NCBI GenBank assembly: GCA_036426205.1
Contig: CM071570.1
Span: 5,097,872-5,161,871 of the forward strand
Length of the DNA stretch: 64,000 nt
DNA from: Ascaphus truei
Lineage: Eukaryota > Chordata > Amphibia > Anura > Ascaphidae
Direction: 5' to 3'
A program made the position numbers and the translations under genes. The notes below the pieces were generated by a model that saw only the letters and a program-made list of their open reading frames with translations, made no database searches and had not been told where the DNA came from. Position 1 is the stretch's first letter, and each line of letters opens with the position of its first letter. This document shows, in pieces, positions 24,181 through 35,690 of this stretch.

Positions 24181-24350
24181 CATCTACACACTATCCCTGA
24201 TCCTGAGACAGTGCACAATACATTATCCTACACTATCCTGATCTCCTGAGACAGTGCCCTACTGTCTATCCTACACTATCCCTGATCTCCTGAGACAAGT
24301 GCACATACTATCTATCCTACACATATCCTGATCCTGAGACAGTGCCCCTA
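24181..24350. repeat. 45-bp satellite, short indel-rich block
   Basis: Three to four irregular monomers. Confidence 0.9.
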
Positions 24351-24907
24351 CTTTAGGGGTGATTCTACCTCATATAGTGGACAATTGGCATCCCAGGTCT
24401 AACTTACGTGCGGCCGAGTTTATTCGAGCATTTGCCGGTCTCGGCCGCGACAGTAAACCTGGCGCGCGCCGGGACTGGCGGGCGCGCGCCGAAGCCTCGG
24501 AGGAGAGGCCCGCGATTGGGGCTTCCCTTCCTCTCCGGGTCCGCGGGTCCCCCGGAACCCCCTGCCGCCGTCCCACACATCGCGGGGACACCAGGGCTCC
24601 TCGGGGAGCCCTGGACGCGCGTGCAGGGGGCGAAAGCACCCGATGACGCGTGACCGCGCATCTGTGACGCGCGGCCACGCCGAGGGGATGCCACTACAAG
24701 CGGAAATACTCGCTTGCGGAACTGGCCGCACTTTATTAAAAAGTGTGCCGCCGTAGTGTAGCTATTAATATTACTTTGAGTGCATTTAACGGGTCTTTTC
24801 GTTAATCTTAGAGTTAACATGTTTGTGCTATACATTCTTTAAACCTTTGCACCCTAGTCTACAACTCTATAGGAGGGTTGAGCGTTGAGCCCATTCTTTA
24901 GTTGCTA
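24351..24907. repeat. 207-bp satellite insert, copy I2, itself interrupted
   Basis: Same sequence as I1 and I3, but split between AACTTA and GCTATT by the CpG-rich element at 24407-24758. Confidence 0.9.
24407..24758. mobile_element. 352-bp CpG-rich insertion flanked by TA
   Basis: I1 and I3 show the empty site AACTTAGCTATT. Here the sequence is AACTTA, then a CGTGCGGCC...CCGTAGTG insert, then TAGCTATT, giving a TA duplication (24405-24406 and 24759-24760). The insert holds two GGCGCGCGCC palindromes and very many CpGs. The left-end GTGCGGCC word has an inverted counterpart (GGCCGCAC) near 24724, inside the right end. A TA duplication suits a Tc1/mariner-like or related DNA element, but no transposase is present. 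Open frames at 24359-24835 are GC-rich by-products. Confidence 0.75.
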
Positions 24908-25619
24908 GCCTACACTATCCCTGATCTCCTGAGACGTGCGCCATATTATCTATCCTACACTATCCCTGATCGTCCGTGAGGCAGTGCCCATAACTATCTA
25001 TCCTACACTATCCCTGATCTGAGACAGTGCCTAACGACTATCATCTACACTATCCCTGATCTCCTGAGACAGGGGCCCCATACTATCTATCCTAACACTA
25101 TCCCTGATTTCCAGAGAAGTGCAACTACTATCTATCCTACACTATCCCTGATCCTGGACAGTGGCCCGTACTATCTATCCTACACTATCCCTGATCCGAG
25201 ACAGTGCCACATACTATCTATCCTACACTATCCCTGATCTCCTGAGACAGTGCCGTAGTATTATCCTACACTATCTGATCCTGAGGCAGTGCACATACTT
25301 ATCTATCCTACACTATCCCTGATCTCCGAGGACAGACATCTATCTATCCTACACTATCCGCTGATCTCCTGAGGGGCATGCACATACTACCTATCCTACA
25401 ATATCCATGAGCTCCTGCGACAGTGCACATAGATCTATCTGCACGTGATCCACTGATCGCTTGAGGCGCAGTGCACACACACTATCTTCCTTAACCACTA
25501 TCCCTGATTCCGGGGACAGTTGCCCATACTATCTATCCTACACTATCCCTGATCTCCTGAGGCAGTGCACATACTATCTATCCTACACCATCCCTGATCT
25601 CCTGAAGCAGTGCCCATAC
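24908..25619. repeat. 45-bp satellite, mostly indel-rich
   Basis: About 16 monomers. Irregular until about 25500, then clean. Confidence 0.93.
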
Positions 25620-25826
25620 TTTAGGGGTGATTCTACCTCATATAGTGGGACAATTGACATCCCAGGCCAACTTAGCTATTAATATTACTTTGAGTGCAGT
25701 TAACTGGGTTCTTTTCGTTAATCTTAGCGTTAACATGTTGTGCTATACATATCTTTAACCCTTTACACCCTAGTCTACAACTCTATAGGTATTGGGTTGA
25801 GCGTTGAGCCATTTCTTTAGTTGCTA
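25620..25826. repeat. 207-bp satellite insert, copy I3
   Basis: Near-identical to I1, with the same flanking junctions. Confidence 0.92.
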
Positions 25827-26118
25827 TCCTACACCATCCCTGATCTCCTGAGGCAGTGCACATACTATCTATCCTACACCATCCCTGATCTCCTGAGGCA
25901 GTGCCAATAATATCTACCTTCACTATCCCTCATCTCCTGAGGCAGTACACGTACTATCTATCCTACACTATCCCTGATCTCCTGAGGCAGTGCCCATACT
26001 ATATACCTTCACTATCCCTGATCTCCTGAGACAGTGCCCATACTATCTACCTTCACTATCTCTGATCTCCTGAGGCAGTGCACGTACTATCTATCCTACA
26101 CTATCCCTGATCTCCTGA
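25827..26118. repeat. 45-bp satellite, last block
   Basis: About six clean monomers with TACCTTCAC variants. The array ends abruptly at CTCCTGAGTAGAGATGGGC. Confidence 0.95.
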
Positions 26119-26787
26119 GTAGAGATGGGCAAACTGGTCTGAATCATTTCTGTGAATTTTCTCAGGATTTTAGACAAAATCCGGATGAGGAGTTCCAATT
26201 TACAAGTGTCTTCAGATATATAGCTATATCCCCTATGTGCTCATGTGCATGTCATTACCCAGAGTCCCTGGCTGCAGTGGAAGCACTGTATGCTGGGAAA
26301 TAATGGTGAAAAGCTGCGTACATACCTGCCTGAGACATGAATGTGCTCACAAGTGATATTTTTAGTTGATATAATGGGCCTGGCATACACATCTAGTTGC
26401 TTCCCCCTAGGCTCTGCTTGCTCACCAAAGTGTGTATGTGTTAGTTATTTGGGGTTTATGTGTTTTGAGGGAGGGGGTATATGTATGGGGGGTGGGGGTG
26501 ATTACTTGTATTGGGGGGGTTTGTGTATAGGAGAGGGGGTGGTTTTGAGTGCGAGGGGGAGAGGTGGGGAAGTGGTAGAGAGAGGGAGGTGGTGGTGTAG
26601 CAGATAGAGGCAGGTGAGATGGAAGGTTGAGATGGGGGGGGGGTCTCGCAAAGCCACCAAAACTGGGGGTGGGCCCTGTGGAAACTGTAGTCCTGGGCCC
26701 CAGGAAAGCGGTCTGCTGACCTGACTCACAGCATACTAAAGTGTTGATCTCTACTTCTGACTTGGTGCCCATACCTGTAGTAGTTCT
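26119..26787. other. Gene-less stretch: dispersed-repeat fragment and G-rich tract
   Basis: 26119-26200 starts AGAGATGGGCAAACTGGTC, close to CAGACGGGCGAACCGGTCC at 46657, so a related dispersed repeat probably begins here. 26460-26640 is G-rich (GGGGGT-type runs) and could form G-quadruplexes. Open frames here come from the G-rich tract. Confidence 0.5.
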
Positions 26788-28834
26788 TGTCACGGTGACT
26801 TATGACAGGCTGCAATTTACACCAAATATATATAATAATATAATATATATATATAACTGGGTTGAACTGGGACGAGACTTAGATATGATAAAATATAATT
26901 TATTCCTTGATAAAGGTGAATACAACAGATTATACAAATAACAGGCAAAATATGGACACTTACTTAAAGATGGAAATGATGAAACAGTCACATCTGGACT
27001 GGCAGTTCATACAGCAAATCTTCATCATCCCAAGACACAAAAAGCCATGAAAAGGCCTTGCATGCAGACATTGCATAGCATTTCTCTCAGCAATCAAGAT
27101 GGTATAGAAGAACAACCCAGGATAAAGGGTGGACAACCGTTTATAAACCTTTTGTAACCCTATCCTTAACATTAAGTACAGGTGATTGGTTTTCAATTAC
27201 CTGTAGCCACTCACTAACATGGGAACACATTTTGATACATGCCCCCAGCTAGTTGGCACATGCTCAGTTGGACTCTGGGGTCTCATTTCTGCAGCCCCAC
27301 ATTTGCATCAGGAATGCCAGCCAGTCTACTAAATGGAATTTCTGGCAGGAAACCCTTTGTTGTAAGGTGTGAAATGGGACACTTATAGCCTGCTCTGGTT
27401 TGAGTCATCTCCGCCCTTCTGTAAACAGTGTAGGTGATAAACTCCTTTGAACAGCACTTAAATTATTGACATAGGGATGCTTCCCTGGCCATCTGCTACC
27501 TTATGGTCAAAGGAATTCCCTCTAGTTTCTGTCCATACCTGGGAACACAGTATTAAAGATAATACACAACCATATTAACATATCCGGTTCCGTTGGGTCC
27601 AGCGGGTCCAAACTTCCCAGTTCTCAATGCCGGAACTGAGACACCCTAGGGTCCAATTTGAGACTTGCTACGTCCCTCGGAACCGGAGTTACACAAAAAC
27701 ACCTTAAACCGTTTCTTATTTTAATACAATAAACTCCGCTGTAAATTAAATCACGGTTTTTCACTAAATCCCAATTGAAAACAACGGGCTTCGCCGCCAT
27801 AGACTTTCAATGGCAAACCGCCGCCGTTGGCGGCTATGGGAATCCGCCGCCATAGACTTTCAACGGGGCTCGCCACCGTTGAAGTCAATGGGGTTTTTCC
27901 GCCATTGAAGTCTATGGGAAAAGTCCCGAACTTTCAAGGGGGTCCATACTCCATCGGGTTGGTCCAAGAGGGTTAAGGATGGTTCTGCAGCGATGCCGGA
28001 GCAGTGACTACAGGTACCCCAAACCCTGGCCCTCTGGACCCTCCGGAACCGGAGATATGGATCCCTAAATTTCAGCTTTTCACACTTAGACGTTTTCTTC
28101 AGCTGTTTCTGCCGCCGCCATTGGAGCCTATGGCGCGACCCGCTCTTCTCGGTTCGACCCTTATCAGGGGTCCAGGATTCGGGGACCCGATTGTGGTCGA
28201 GTGGGGGGAGGCCTAGGAACTAGGGGCAAAAAGAATTTTATTTCTAGGTGCTCTAGAACTGTTTATTCCCACGCCACTTGTCGTTGAACTTGACTGCTAA
28301 GTGATCAAAGCTCTCTTATTGAAGAAGTATCCGCTTTGCGGTTTTGCGGTTTGGACGGCAGCTAACTCGTTCCTGGAAAGCTCCTTCGAGGAATCTCCAT
28401 TGAAGTCAATGGGCCCATTGACTTACAATGGGAAACCGCCGCTCCTCCTCTCGGACGCCATCTGCTGGTCTTCACAGGAAACAGGACCAAAACAGCAAGA
28501 TTCGCCATTAGAATGTATTGAGCCCTAATGGCGGCCTATGGGACCCTGCAAAATAGTGCCTGAAAAGGCGAGAAAATTACACAAAGGGCTATAATCATTA
28601 AAGAACTATTAACCCTTGTACTCCCAGATGGATCCTAGTGTGTGTGTGATGCAGACACTGATATAACAATAAAACATGGGAACAGGGGGATATACATTTT
28701 CATGTTATAACAAGGGTTAAATAACATTTATGGACCTCAGCCCAGTTAACCCCTTGTCTCCCTGGTGAGGTCAGGGGATGGCCAAATGGGGTGTAACCCC
28801 TTTAATCCCGGGCCAAATCCTCCCCATCGTCACA
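26788..28834 (-). mobile_element. Probable solo LTR, family D
   Basis: Plus-strand termini are TGTCACGGTGACTT and CCATCGTCACA, so the element reads TGTGACGATGG to CCGTGACA on the minus strand. The flanks are GTTCT (26783-26787) and GTTTT (28835-28839), a 5-bp duplication with one mismatch. A minus-strand AATAAA lies at 26899-26904, about 110 bp before the 3' end, as expected. At 2047 bp it is long for an LTR, and it could be two fused LTR-like segments. It contains the CCATTGAAGTCTATGG palindrome cluster at 27793-28432. No genes. Confidence 0.65.
27793..28432. repeat. Cluster of CCATTGAAGTCTATGGG-type imperfect palindromes
   Basis: Variants of GCCATAGACTTTCAATGGC, CCGTTGAAGTCAATGGG and CCATTGAAGTCTATGGG occur in both orientations at 27793-27920 and again at 28397-28432, with GCCGCCGTTGGCGGC between. 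Clear local diversification of one word. Confidence 0.8.
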
Positions 28835-28839
28835 GTTTT

Positions 28840-29797
28840 CTCCCCTGGCTTCCTTAAAAACAGACCACTTCCTCTTCCTGGTTGACAGTTTAATGTTCCT
28901 TGTGGAGCACACGTGGGATATGCTAATAGCTATTTTAGCTATAGTAGCTTAAGTAGCTACTTGAGTGAGCAGTGAGCAGCTCAAACGTATGATGTGACAG
29001 GGATGCTGGTTACCCAGCAGCTGGTTTAGCTAACACTGATAGAGCTGATGACAAGAATAGCAACTGTTGTGGGTTCTAATCCTGTTGGGTCTGATACCAG
29101 TACACCATTCCAGTCACTACGCTTGTCAACTTAGTGTAGGTGTTATGGACAGCATTTTAGGATGTGTGGGAAGAGACTCATTTAAATATACTTTGCATAT
29201 TAGCATATCTCCCAGGGTACCTCTGGTGTGCTCCTTTTTCAGCACAGTTATCTTTCCCTAATTTATTTAGAAGGGATATAGATCTAGATATTACTAAATT
29301 GGAGGTCTTCCCCTTGCAAAGTGTTGTCAGTCGCTCTGGCACTCTAGGGTTAATGGATAGTAAGGGTGGGTACTTTCATCTTGTGTTTTGGTAATATTTA
29401 TTTAAAAACAAATTTCCATGAAATGTGCTAAAGATTTACATACTGACAAACGTACATGCGCTGACATACTAAAAGATACAGAATACTAATCCGCAATGCA
29501 GCAAAGGGTTAGGGGAGCAGTAAGTGTTGATGGGGGTAATAGAAACTGATGGCAGGTAGCAAGCGGTGAATAGGGGGGTATCTGAGGGTGGATGGGGAAA
29601 GGCTGCTGGGTTGGATTGGGGTCAGCTGAGGGTCCATGTGGGGGGCAGCGTAATGAGCACATACAATGCCCTCCCTATTCTCCGCTTGCCTGTTCTAGGA
29701 ATTCTGGGGTGTGTAATTTCAGGGACAGCCACGGAACACTGAGAAATCCTGCCCATGTGAGGCCGTGAGACGGATGTACATCACTGGGAGTTGAGCG
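28840..29797. other. Gene-less stretch
   Basis: No open frame with family resemblance and no repeat recognised. 28925-28975 has TAGCTATTTTAGCTATAGTA-type short iteration. Confidence 0.5.
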
Positions 29798-29802
29798 TTC
29801 TG

Positions 29803-30566
29803 TGTTACGCCGGTGCTGCCCGCAGACCAGACCCGTCCCCTGTGCTGAGGTGGGACGTAGGGATACACGCACCCGCAGCAAAGGGAGCGTGTCCGGAGTG
29901 TGGTGTTATTGTTGCCAGGCCAGGTATAGTAGGGAAGACAATACTTGCCGGTACCGGTAGTAGAGGAGGAGTAGTTATTGCCGTTGCCAAGATCAGGGAT
30001 GCCAGAAGTCACAAAGTCCAAGTAGAGCCGAAGTCGAGAGCCAGAGGGGGTAGTCGTCCAATCCGCGTCAATACCTGAGGAGTCACTGAGAGAATAGTCA
30101 AATGCTTCCATCCAGAACTGTCGAGCGACGAGTGATGGGAAGCACAGGCATAATAAAGCTGGGCAGGCCAATGGGAAAAAGGGGCAGGCCTGGAGGACTG
30201 CAAGGAGTCCTCCCTGATAGGAGGGAGGTGTTACAGCCCAGCTGAGTGTAAACATTGATTTGCATGGAACTGTGTGATGCTTGGGGGCGACGCCTCACTG
30301 CAGGAGCTCTGTTAGGCGTGTGCTCTGTAAGCTGGGAATGCATGCACATAACGTCTGGGGCTGGCGTTCGTGTAGGTGTGCGTGCAGGAGGGTGTGGGCG
30401 CGCCCGGTGCTGAGCAGAGGAATCGCCGAGGGGAGTGACCCCGCGACGGCGGCAGGGGCGAGGAGCCGTGGAGGCCGGTAAGGCAGGATTGTTTTGTGTG
30501 TCCAGGGGCTCCCTGCGGAGAGGGAGTGCTCTGTGTGGGAAGCAAGGAGAACGCCGATTCCTGACA
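29803..30566 (-). mobile_element. Solo LTR, family B
   Basis: Plus-strand termini TGTTACGCC and TTCCTGACA (element TGTCAGGAA to GGCGTAACA). Flanked by perfect 5-bp duplications TTCTG (29798-29802 and 30567-30571). Its left half matches the family B LTR at 3203 in order: CCCGCAGACC, GAGGTGGGA, CCGGAGTGTGGT, TTGCCAGGCC. The many GC-rich open frames are LTR by-products. Confidence 0.92.
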
Positions 30567-30571
30567 TTCTG

Positions 30572-31045
30572 CTCTCTCTCTCCCTTGGACTCAGCAGGCA
30601 GAACCTTGATACCATGTTTCATGACTGAGAAACAAAGTTATAGAATAAAACCAGATGCTATAATACAAATCACATCATGTACCCATAAAGAAAAGTATTA
30701 AGAAAAAAAGAGCTAAATGGTCATTATCTGGCAATAATATGATAAAATAAATCTGGCCATGAGGCTATTTTGGAGGGAATTGCTGCTTTAATATATTAGT
30801 ATGTCGTGCTTTGGGAAAAAGGGGCCCCTTTCGATTTCTATCATCTTATATATTTCTTGCTCAATCCCTGTGCTAATGTGCACAATTGTAGGTCTGTTAT
30901 GTAGTTTAACACTATAAGAAGCACAATGTAGACTGATGTTAGCTAAATTGATGTCACTGTATTATTTCAACAAGTCCCAGATTCACTGCGGGAGGGTCAT
31001 GTTCATTACCCGAGAAATAGGAGTTTAACCTATGTATCTCGTAAA
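30572..31045. other. Gene-less stretch
   Basis: AT-rich non-coding DNA between two solo LTRs. Confidence 0.5.
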
Positions 31046-31049
31046 TGTG

Positions 31050-31803
31050 TGTAGCCCTGACTGGTTTTGGGCTACCAGTCTGCCCTCCTTCTGGCAGTAA
31101 GCCCTAGTAGAGCAGGCCCGCCAGGAGTAATCATATGTTTTCCCCACTCCAGTTTCAGTGAGTTACAGAGGAGGCGGTGCAACCTGGCCTTGTGTCCAAT
31201 CAGGGACTCAGGCTTCATTAATGCTTTCTCTGTACTTAAGGGGCTGCACTTCCTAAAGTTAATCAGTTTGCCTCTACCTTTGATAGAGATCAGTCTACCC
31301 AAACCAGTTGGCAGGACTCTTCCAATCTGTGGGCCCTCCCTTAGGGGAGCGGTGGGGGACTATTCCTCTTACTCCACCAGGGAGTAAGAGAAGAGCTAGG
31401 ACGGCTTCTGGTGCCATAGGCTGGGAGTGCAGGTCCAGGAACATCCTGAGGGTGAAGGCCCTAAGCTCTACTGATGGTTGCTGTGTATGTTGTGTGTAGC
31501 CTGTAGTGTGAATAAAGTGTTCCTGTTTTACTATACCTTCCTGCCTGAGACTGCAATCTATCAGGGGGAAAGCTAAAGAGACTCTCCTACAAGGGATTGC
31601 CCCCCACATCCCTGGGGTCTGTAAGAGATGGAGGCGCTGTCACCGTGAGTGCGATTCAGTTTATACCCCAGAAGCCTGTACTGACATCCCCTACCACCAT
31701 GCGGGAGACTCAGATCAACTGTAAGCCAGCAGGTATGCACCACCACACTCCATGTAGCAGCAACATCTCACAGAGGATGGGGGGGGATGGGATATGGGCT
31801 ACA
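31050..31803 (+). mobile_element. Solo LTR, family C
   Basis: Begins TGTAGCCCTG and ends ATGGGCTACA, 754 bp, with perfect 4-bp duplications TGTG (31046-31049 and 31804-31807). A polyadenylation signal AATAAA is at 31511-31516. A TGGAGGCGCTGTCAC-like word (GATGGAGGCGCTGTCACC) lies near 31628, about 175 bp before the 3' end, followed by ATACCCCAGAAGCCTG and GCGGGAGACTCAG shared with 52018-52926. Confidence 0.93.
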
Positions 31804-31807
31804 TGTG

Positions 31808-32600
31808 TTAAACTGTTGTAAAATAATCTAAAACACTAAGATTACTATAAAGTTTGAATTCAAAGTATGGTTCAAAGTGTGTGTTCAAAATCCCCTCCTT
31901 CAGCTGAAATGCACGCCCGAAGACAAGAACGTCGCTGTCTGATTTCATAATCGGTAACGCGCTGACCCAGCTTCTCCCACTCCTGAACAATACGTTATTG
32001 TGTAAATTAGTTTTTTCAGTGTTCATAGCGACCGTCCTTTATCAGGAAACATTTTATGGCAGCGTTTTGGACCGTAATTCTTGCTGGGTCTCACGCACTT
32101 TTTAAAACGCTTATCTTCTTCGCTAAACCACCCCCACCAGTTTAAGTTCTTTCAAAACTAAAGCGGCCTCACATTTTAATCTGATCTGTAACTATTACAT
32201 ACGCCTAAAAGATAAAATATGTTAAATTGTTCATGCAATGTCTTTATATATAATATATAACTCTGTTCACTTAATGTAACTGAATTTGTCATCATAAGTC
32301 TGTGCCCAGGACATACTTGAAAACGAGAGGTAACTCTCACTGTATTACTTCCTGGTAAGACATTTTATAAATAAATAAACACCAAATAATTCTTATATGT
32401 AATAATCTACTGTGACAGACATCTAATTGCTCAATTTGCAAGATACAGTATGACGTCAAATAAAAGGGTCCCATTTTGTCTGAACACAGCGTATTATCAT
32501 AAATGGGGATTCAGGTCTTATGCAGCTAGACAAGAAGGTAGTATTGGTATAATGAAAGCAGATGGTTTTCCCCTGACATCAGCAGGGGTCAATGTGAATG
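31808..32600. other. Gene-less stretch
   Basis: AT-rich, no recognisable genes or repeats. Confidence 0.5.
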
Positions 32601-32604
32601 TACA

Positions 32605-34103
32605 TGTAACGGGTATTCCTCCACCCAATCGCATATATGGCGTATGCGAGGGGGAACCTATATGTTGCCAGGTGTGGTGCGTTATACCTGTCAGGCCCAC
32701 AGGAGGTCTGAGCCTCCGCTAGTGAGAGCCTGGGGTGAATCTCTGGAACGTTTCTTGTCAGCGCCTCCACCTATGTGAGATTCTAGGAGTGTAGAGTGGC
32801 CCTCACATAGGAACATCCATAAAGTAACCAGCCCACACCAAAGGTTATGGCTAAAAGGGTTTACTATATGGCAAATAACACAACATAACATACTTCAACA
32901 ATATGACATTGACAGTGTCCCTCTAAAACACTAATAGGCACAACTACCCGGTCACCACGCAGGGCTTTGTACCCCACACGTTATATCAATAGTCCCAAAT
33001 GTCCAACAATACCCCAAGTGAGTGACTGTTGGTAAAGTTGGTGCACTTGATGACTGACTGTACCTGCCCAGTGCTCCAGCACCTGAGGCTGCAGATTCTT
33101 CACAAAGGATCCGCCGCTCTGCGATCTCCTCTGTGACGTCCTGCAACTCTGCCTGGCGGTGGGTTACTCCCGCATGGAGTGATGCACCTTTGGAAAGTCT
33201 CTTGCTGCAGAGCCTGTCTGAGCCCAGACGCAGGCCGCGATCACTGAGTGCAACTGGCACCGGTGATATCACATAGAACTGGGTACTATAGAAAGCAACC
33301 CCCCCCCTTGCACTGAAAGGGGCCTTACCTGAAACTGCCAAACTAAGTGATGTGACTGCACTGCAAGCCACACTGTCTCTACTTGTCAGAGCACACAGCA
33401 CTGCAGCTGTGTCACTGACAAGACTCAGACTCGGATAAGGGCAGGGTCCTTACCTAAGAGGCCTTCCCTATGAACTTACCCACTAACCTAGTGGGGAGTG
33501 GGGCCTACCTTGGCCTGGGGTGTCTGGGGCCTAGTACAGCAGAGAACTGCAGCTGTGTACACTACCTTCCCCAATCGCTTCCTGGATCCAACTGACAATA
33601 CCCTGTCTGCACACAACATTGTTGCAACTTTGCAGCATGAGAAGCTGCCAGCTCTATTGGCTTCAATGCTGCCTGTGACCAGGGTGAAAGTGCAGTCCAC
33701 AGAGGCTGCTGGGAATTGTAGTTCTTGGTACAGCTCTTTCCTATGGGGACCGCGTGCGCGATCTTTACTGCGCATGTCTGAAGCTGTAATGGCCGCCGCT
33801 ACTCTTAACTGAGCATGCACAACTTCCAAGAGCTCTTGCACACATGTAATGGCCACCTCTATGCTTGCCAACCTCTGTGCATTGCACGGCACAGGCGCGA
33901 ACTCCCGCACCAACCTCAACATGGCCGCCGCGATTGCTCTGCTTACGCGCAAACCTCCGCACATGCGCGAACACATTAAACATGGCGGTGTCCTGCCGCA
34001 GCTGCCACCGGGAACCCCCGGGAACGCACTCGCACCCGCAGCAGCACACACGCAAGGGGGAAAGAAACCTGCAGACAGGGGGACCAGAGGGACCGTGGCT
34101 ACA
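32605..34103 (-). mobile_element. Solo LTR, family C
   Basis: Plus-strand termini TGTAACGGGTATTCC and CCGTGGCTACA, identical in type to the LTRs of the full element at 36674-44641. Flanked by perfect 4-bp TACA duplications (32601-32604 and 34104-34107). CAGCGCCTCCACC, the conserved inverted TGGAGGCGCTG word, is near 32760. U3 contains repeated ATGGCCGCCGC and ATGCGC words. Length 1499 bp. No internal genes. Confidence 0.93.
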
Positions 34104-34197
34104 TACAGTATTAGGGAACATGAAGTATGACAAACCCAGAGTACTGCTACTTTGTTACTTGCAAAATCACAGTTCCGCTTTCTTTTAATTATTTATT

Positions 34198-35090
34198 TGT
34201 AGCCCCCTTTCCCGTGTCTAGGGAAACTACGTGAGGTGCAATACCTGATTGGCTCACAGGAGGCCTGATCCTCTGCCAAAGGATCCTGGGGTGTACCTGA
34301 TTCTATCTGGTGACAGTGCCTCCAACTGGGAGGGATCCAAGCGCAATTGGATAGCCCCTTCCAAGGAACACACAGTAAGGAATAATTATACACACTGTGA
34401 TATAATAACTGATCTTTACTGGTAACACTAACTGATAATACAAAACAATACAGGCCTCGCACGGCGGTGCCCACACAATGCCCCACTGTCTAATCCCCAC
34501 CTTGTCCATACCTTGGTGAGGTTTCCCCAAAGTACTGAGGTGCCCTGGGAACCTAACCACCCAGTGTCCACAGAGCCAATCCCACCCCAAAGTGTGTGGT
34601 AGTGCTACCCATAGAAAGTGTGTGTGGCCGTTGGTGTACTTGTAGAGATGGATACCTGCCGGGCGCACCAGCTCCCGGGTACCGCCAACTGATGAAAGGA
34701 TTCGTCTGATCCAATGAAGATGTCCGCCTCTGCGTGGAGGGATCTCCCGTTGGATTGTCTCATCTTTAAGAGCCTCTCACTTGTGGTGATCCCTGACACT
34801 ATTGGTCTAATGGGGAAATGTCCTTAACTGAGGGGCCTTTCCCTAACGCACCCACAATCTAATGATCTAATGGGGAGTCTGGGCCAAGTTGGGGCTTTAC
34901 GGGGGATTCTAGGCCTAGTCTCAAGGCCACTGGCACCTGAGACACTACCTCACCCTCTTCTGTCCAGCTCCCGACTGAAGTGTGACTGCCAGCTTGCCAA
35001 ATATATCTTTTTCTGTCAGGGGAATCCTCGCAGCCCTATTGGCTGTTCTGCGCCCATGTGCTTGCAGCCCCAGTGACTGCTGTTAACTGA
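34198..35090 (-). mobile_element. Family C LTR, truncated
   Basis: Starts TGTAGCCCCCTTTCCC and contains GACAGTGCCTCCAACTGGGA near 34312. It aligns along its length with the other minus-strand family C LTRs, including CAGCCCTATTGGCT near 35032 (compare 37496). The expected GGCTACA end is missing and the sequence switches to unrelated repeat at about 35090. Confidence 0.75.
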
Positions 35091-35573
35091 GAAAACACAA
35101 AAAACCAGCGCACAACGCTCATAGTGTAGTAGATAAAATATAATAGTTGAAACAATATATAGGTGAGTGTTCTGCGTACATCAAAAGATATTTATAACAG
35201 CATGTCAAGGGATAATGTTATCCATGCACCAACCGCAGGAACAGATGTCTCTGGTAGGATGTCATCAGATGCTTCATAGGCTCTTTCCCTCCAGGATCGT
35301 CACACTGGCAAGTTGATAGCTTATACGCCAGTCCTGTTATACAGGTACAGTATGGTGCAGGTATAATAGTCCCAAGATAGTAATACTGCTCCGTGTTTGC
35401 GGCGAGAAGTCCGTACACGGAGAGGGTGTGATGGCGCTGGTACACTACAAATCCGCGTCCCACTGCTTCTCCGTCTACCATTCGGGGACGTCACCCGACC
35501 GCGACGCCGCAAGCCGGCCTCTCACCGGTCACAATGGAAACAGGCAGCGTTACAACGATGTGGAGCTGATCGG
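35091..35573. other. Dispersed-repeat sequence, no gene
   Basis: Begins with an A-rich GAAAACACAAAAAACCAGCGC word. Non-coding, ending at the inverted repeat at 35574. Confidence 0.45.
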
Positions 35574-35690
35574 ATCACTCAAATCTTGGCACTTTTCCAA
35601 CGCGTTTCGAAACTAACAAGTTTCTCATAGAATGATGAAGAAACTTGCCAGTTTCGAAACGCGTTGGAAAAGTGCCAAGATTTGAGTGAT
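35574..35690. repeat. 117-bp inverted repeat carrying CAACGCGTTTCGAAAC
   Basis: Arms of about 52 nt (from ATCACTCAAATCTTGGCACT) with only a few mismatches flank a 13-nt loop. Each arm has the CCAACGCGTTTCG or CGAAACGCGTTGG word that is also found singly at 58814 and 63367. Confidence 0.88.

Noticed and set aside
24359..24835. Arg/Ala-rich open frames over 140 codons
   Set aside because: They come from a CpG-rich insertion in satellite where stop codons are rare by composition.
29719..30622. Several overlapping open frames of 100-178 residues
   Set aside because: They fall inside the family B solo LTR and its edges. No domains are recognised.
33488..34133. 187- and 122-residue minus-strand frames
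   Set aside because: Within the GC-rich U3 region of the family C solo LTR. No protein similarity is evident.
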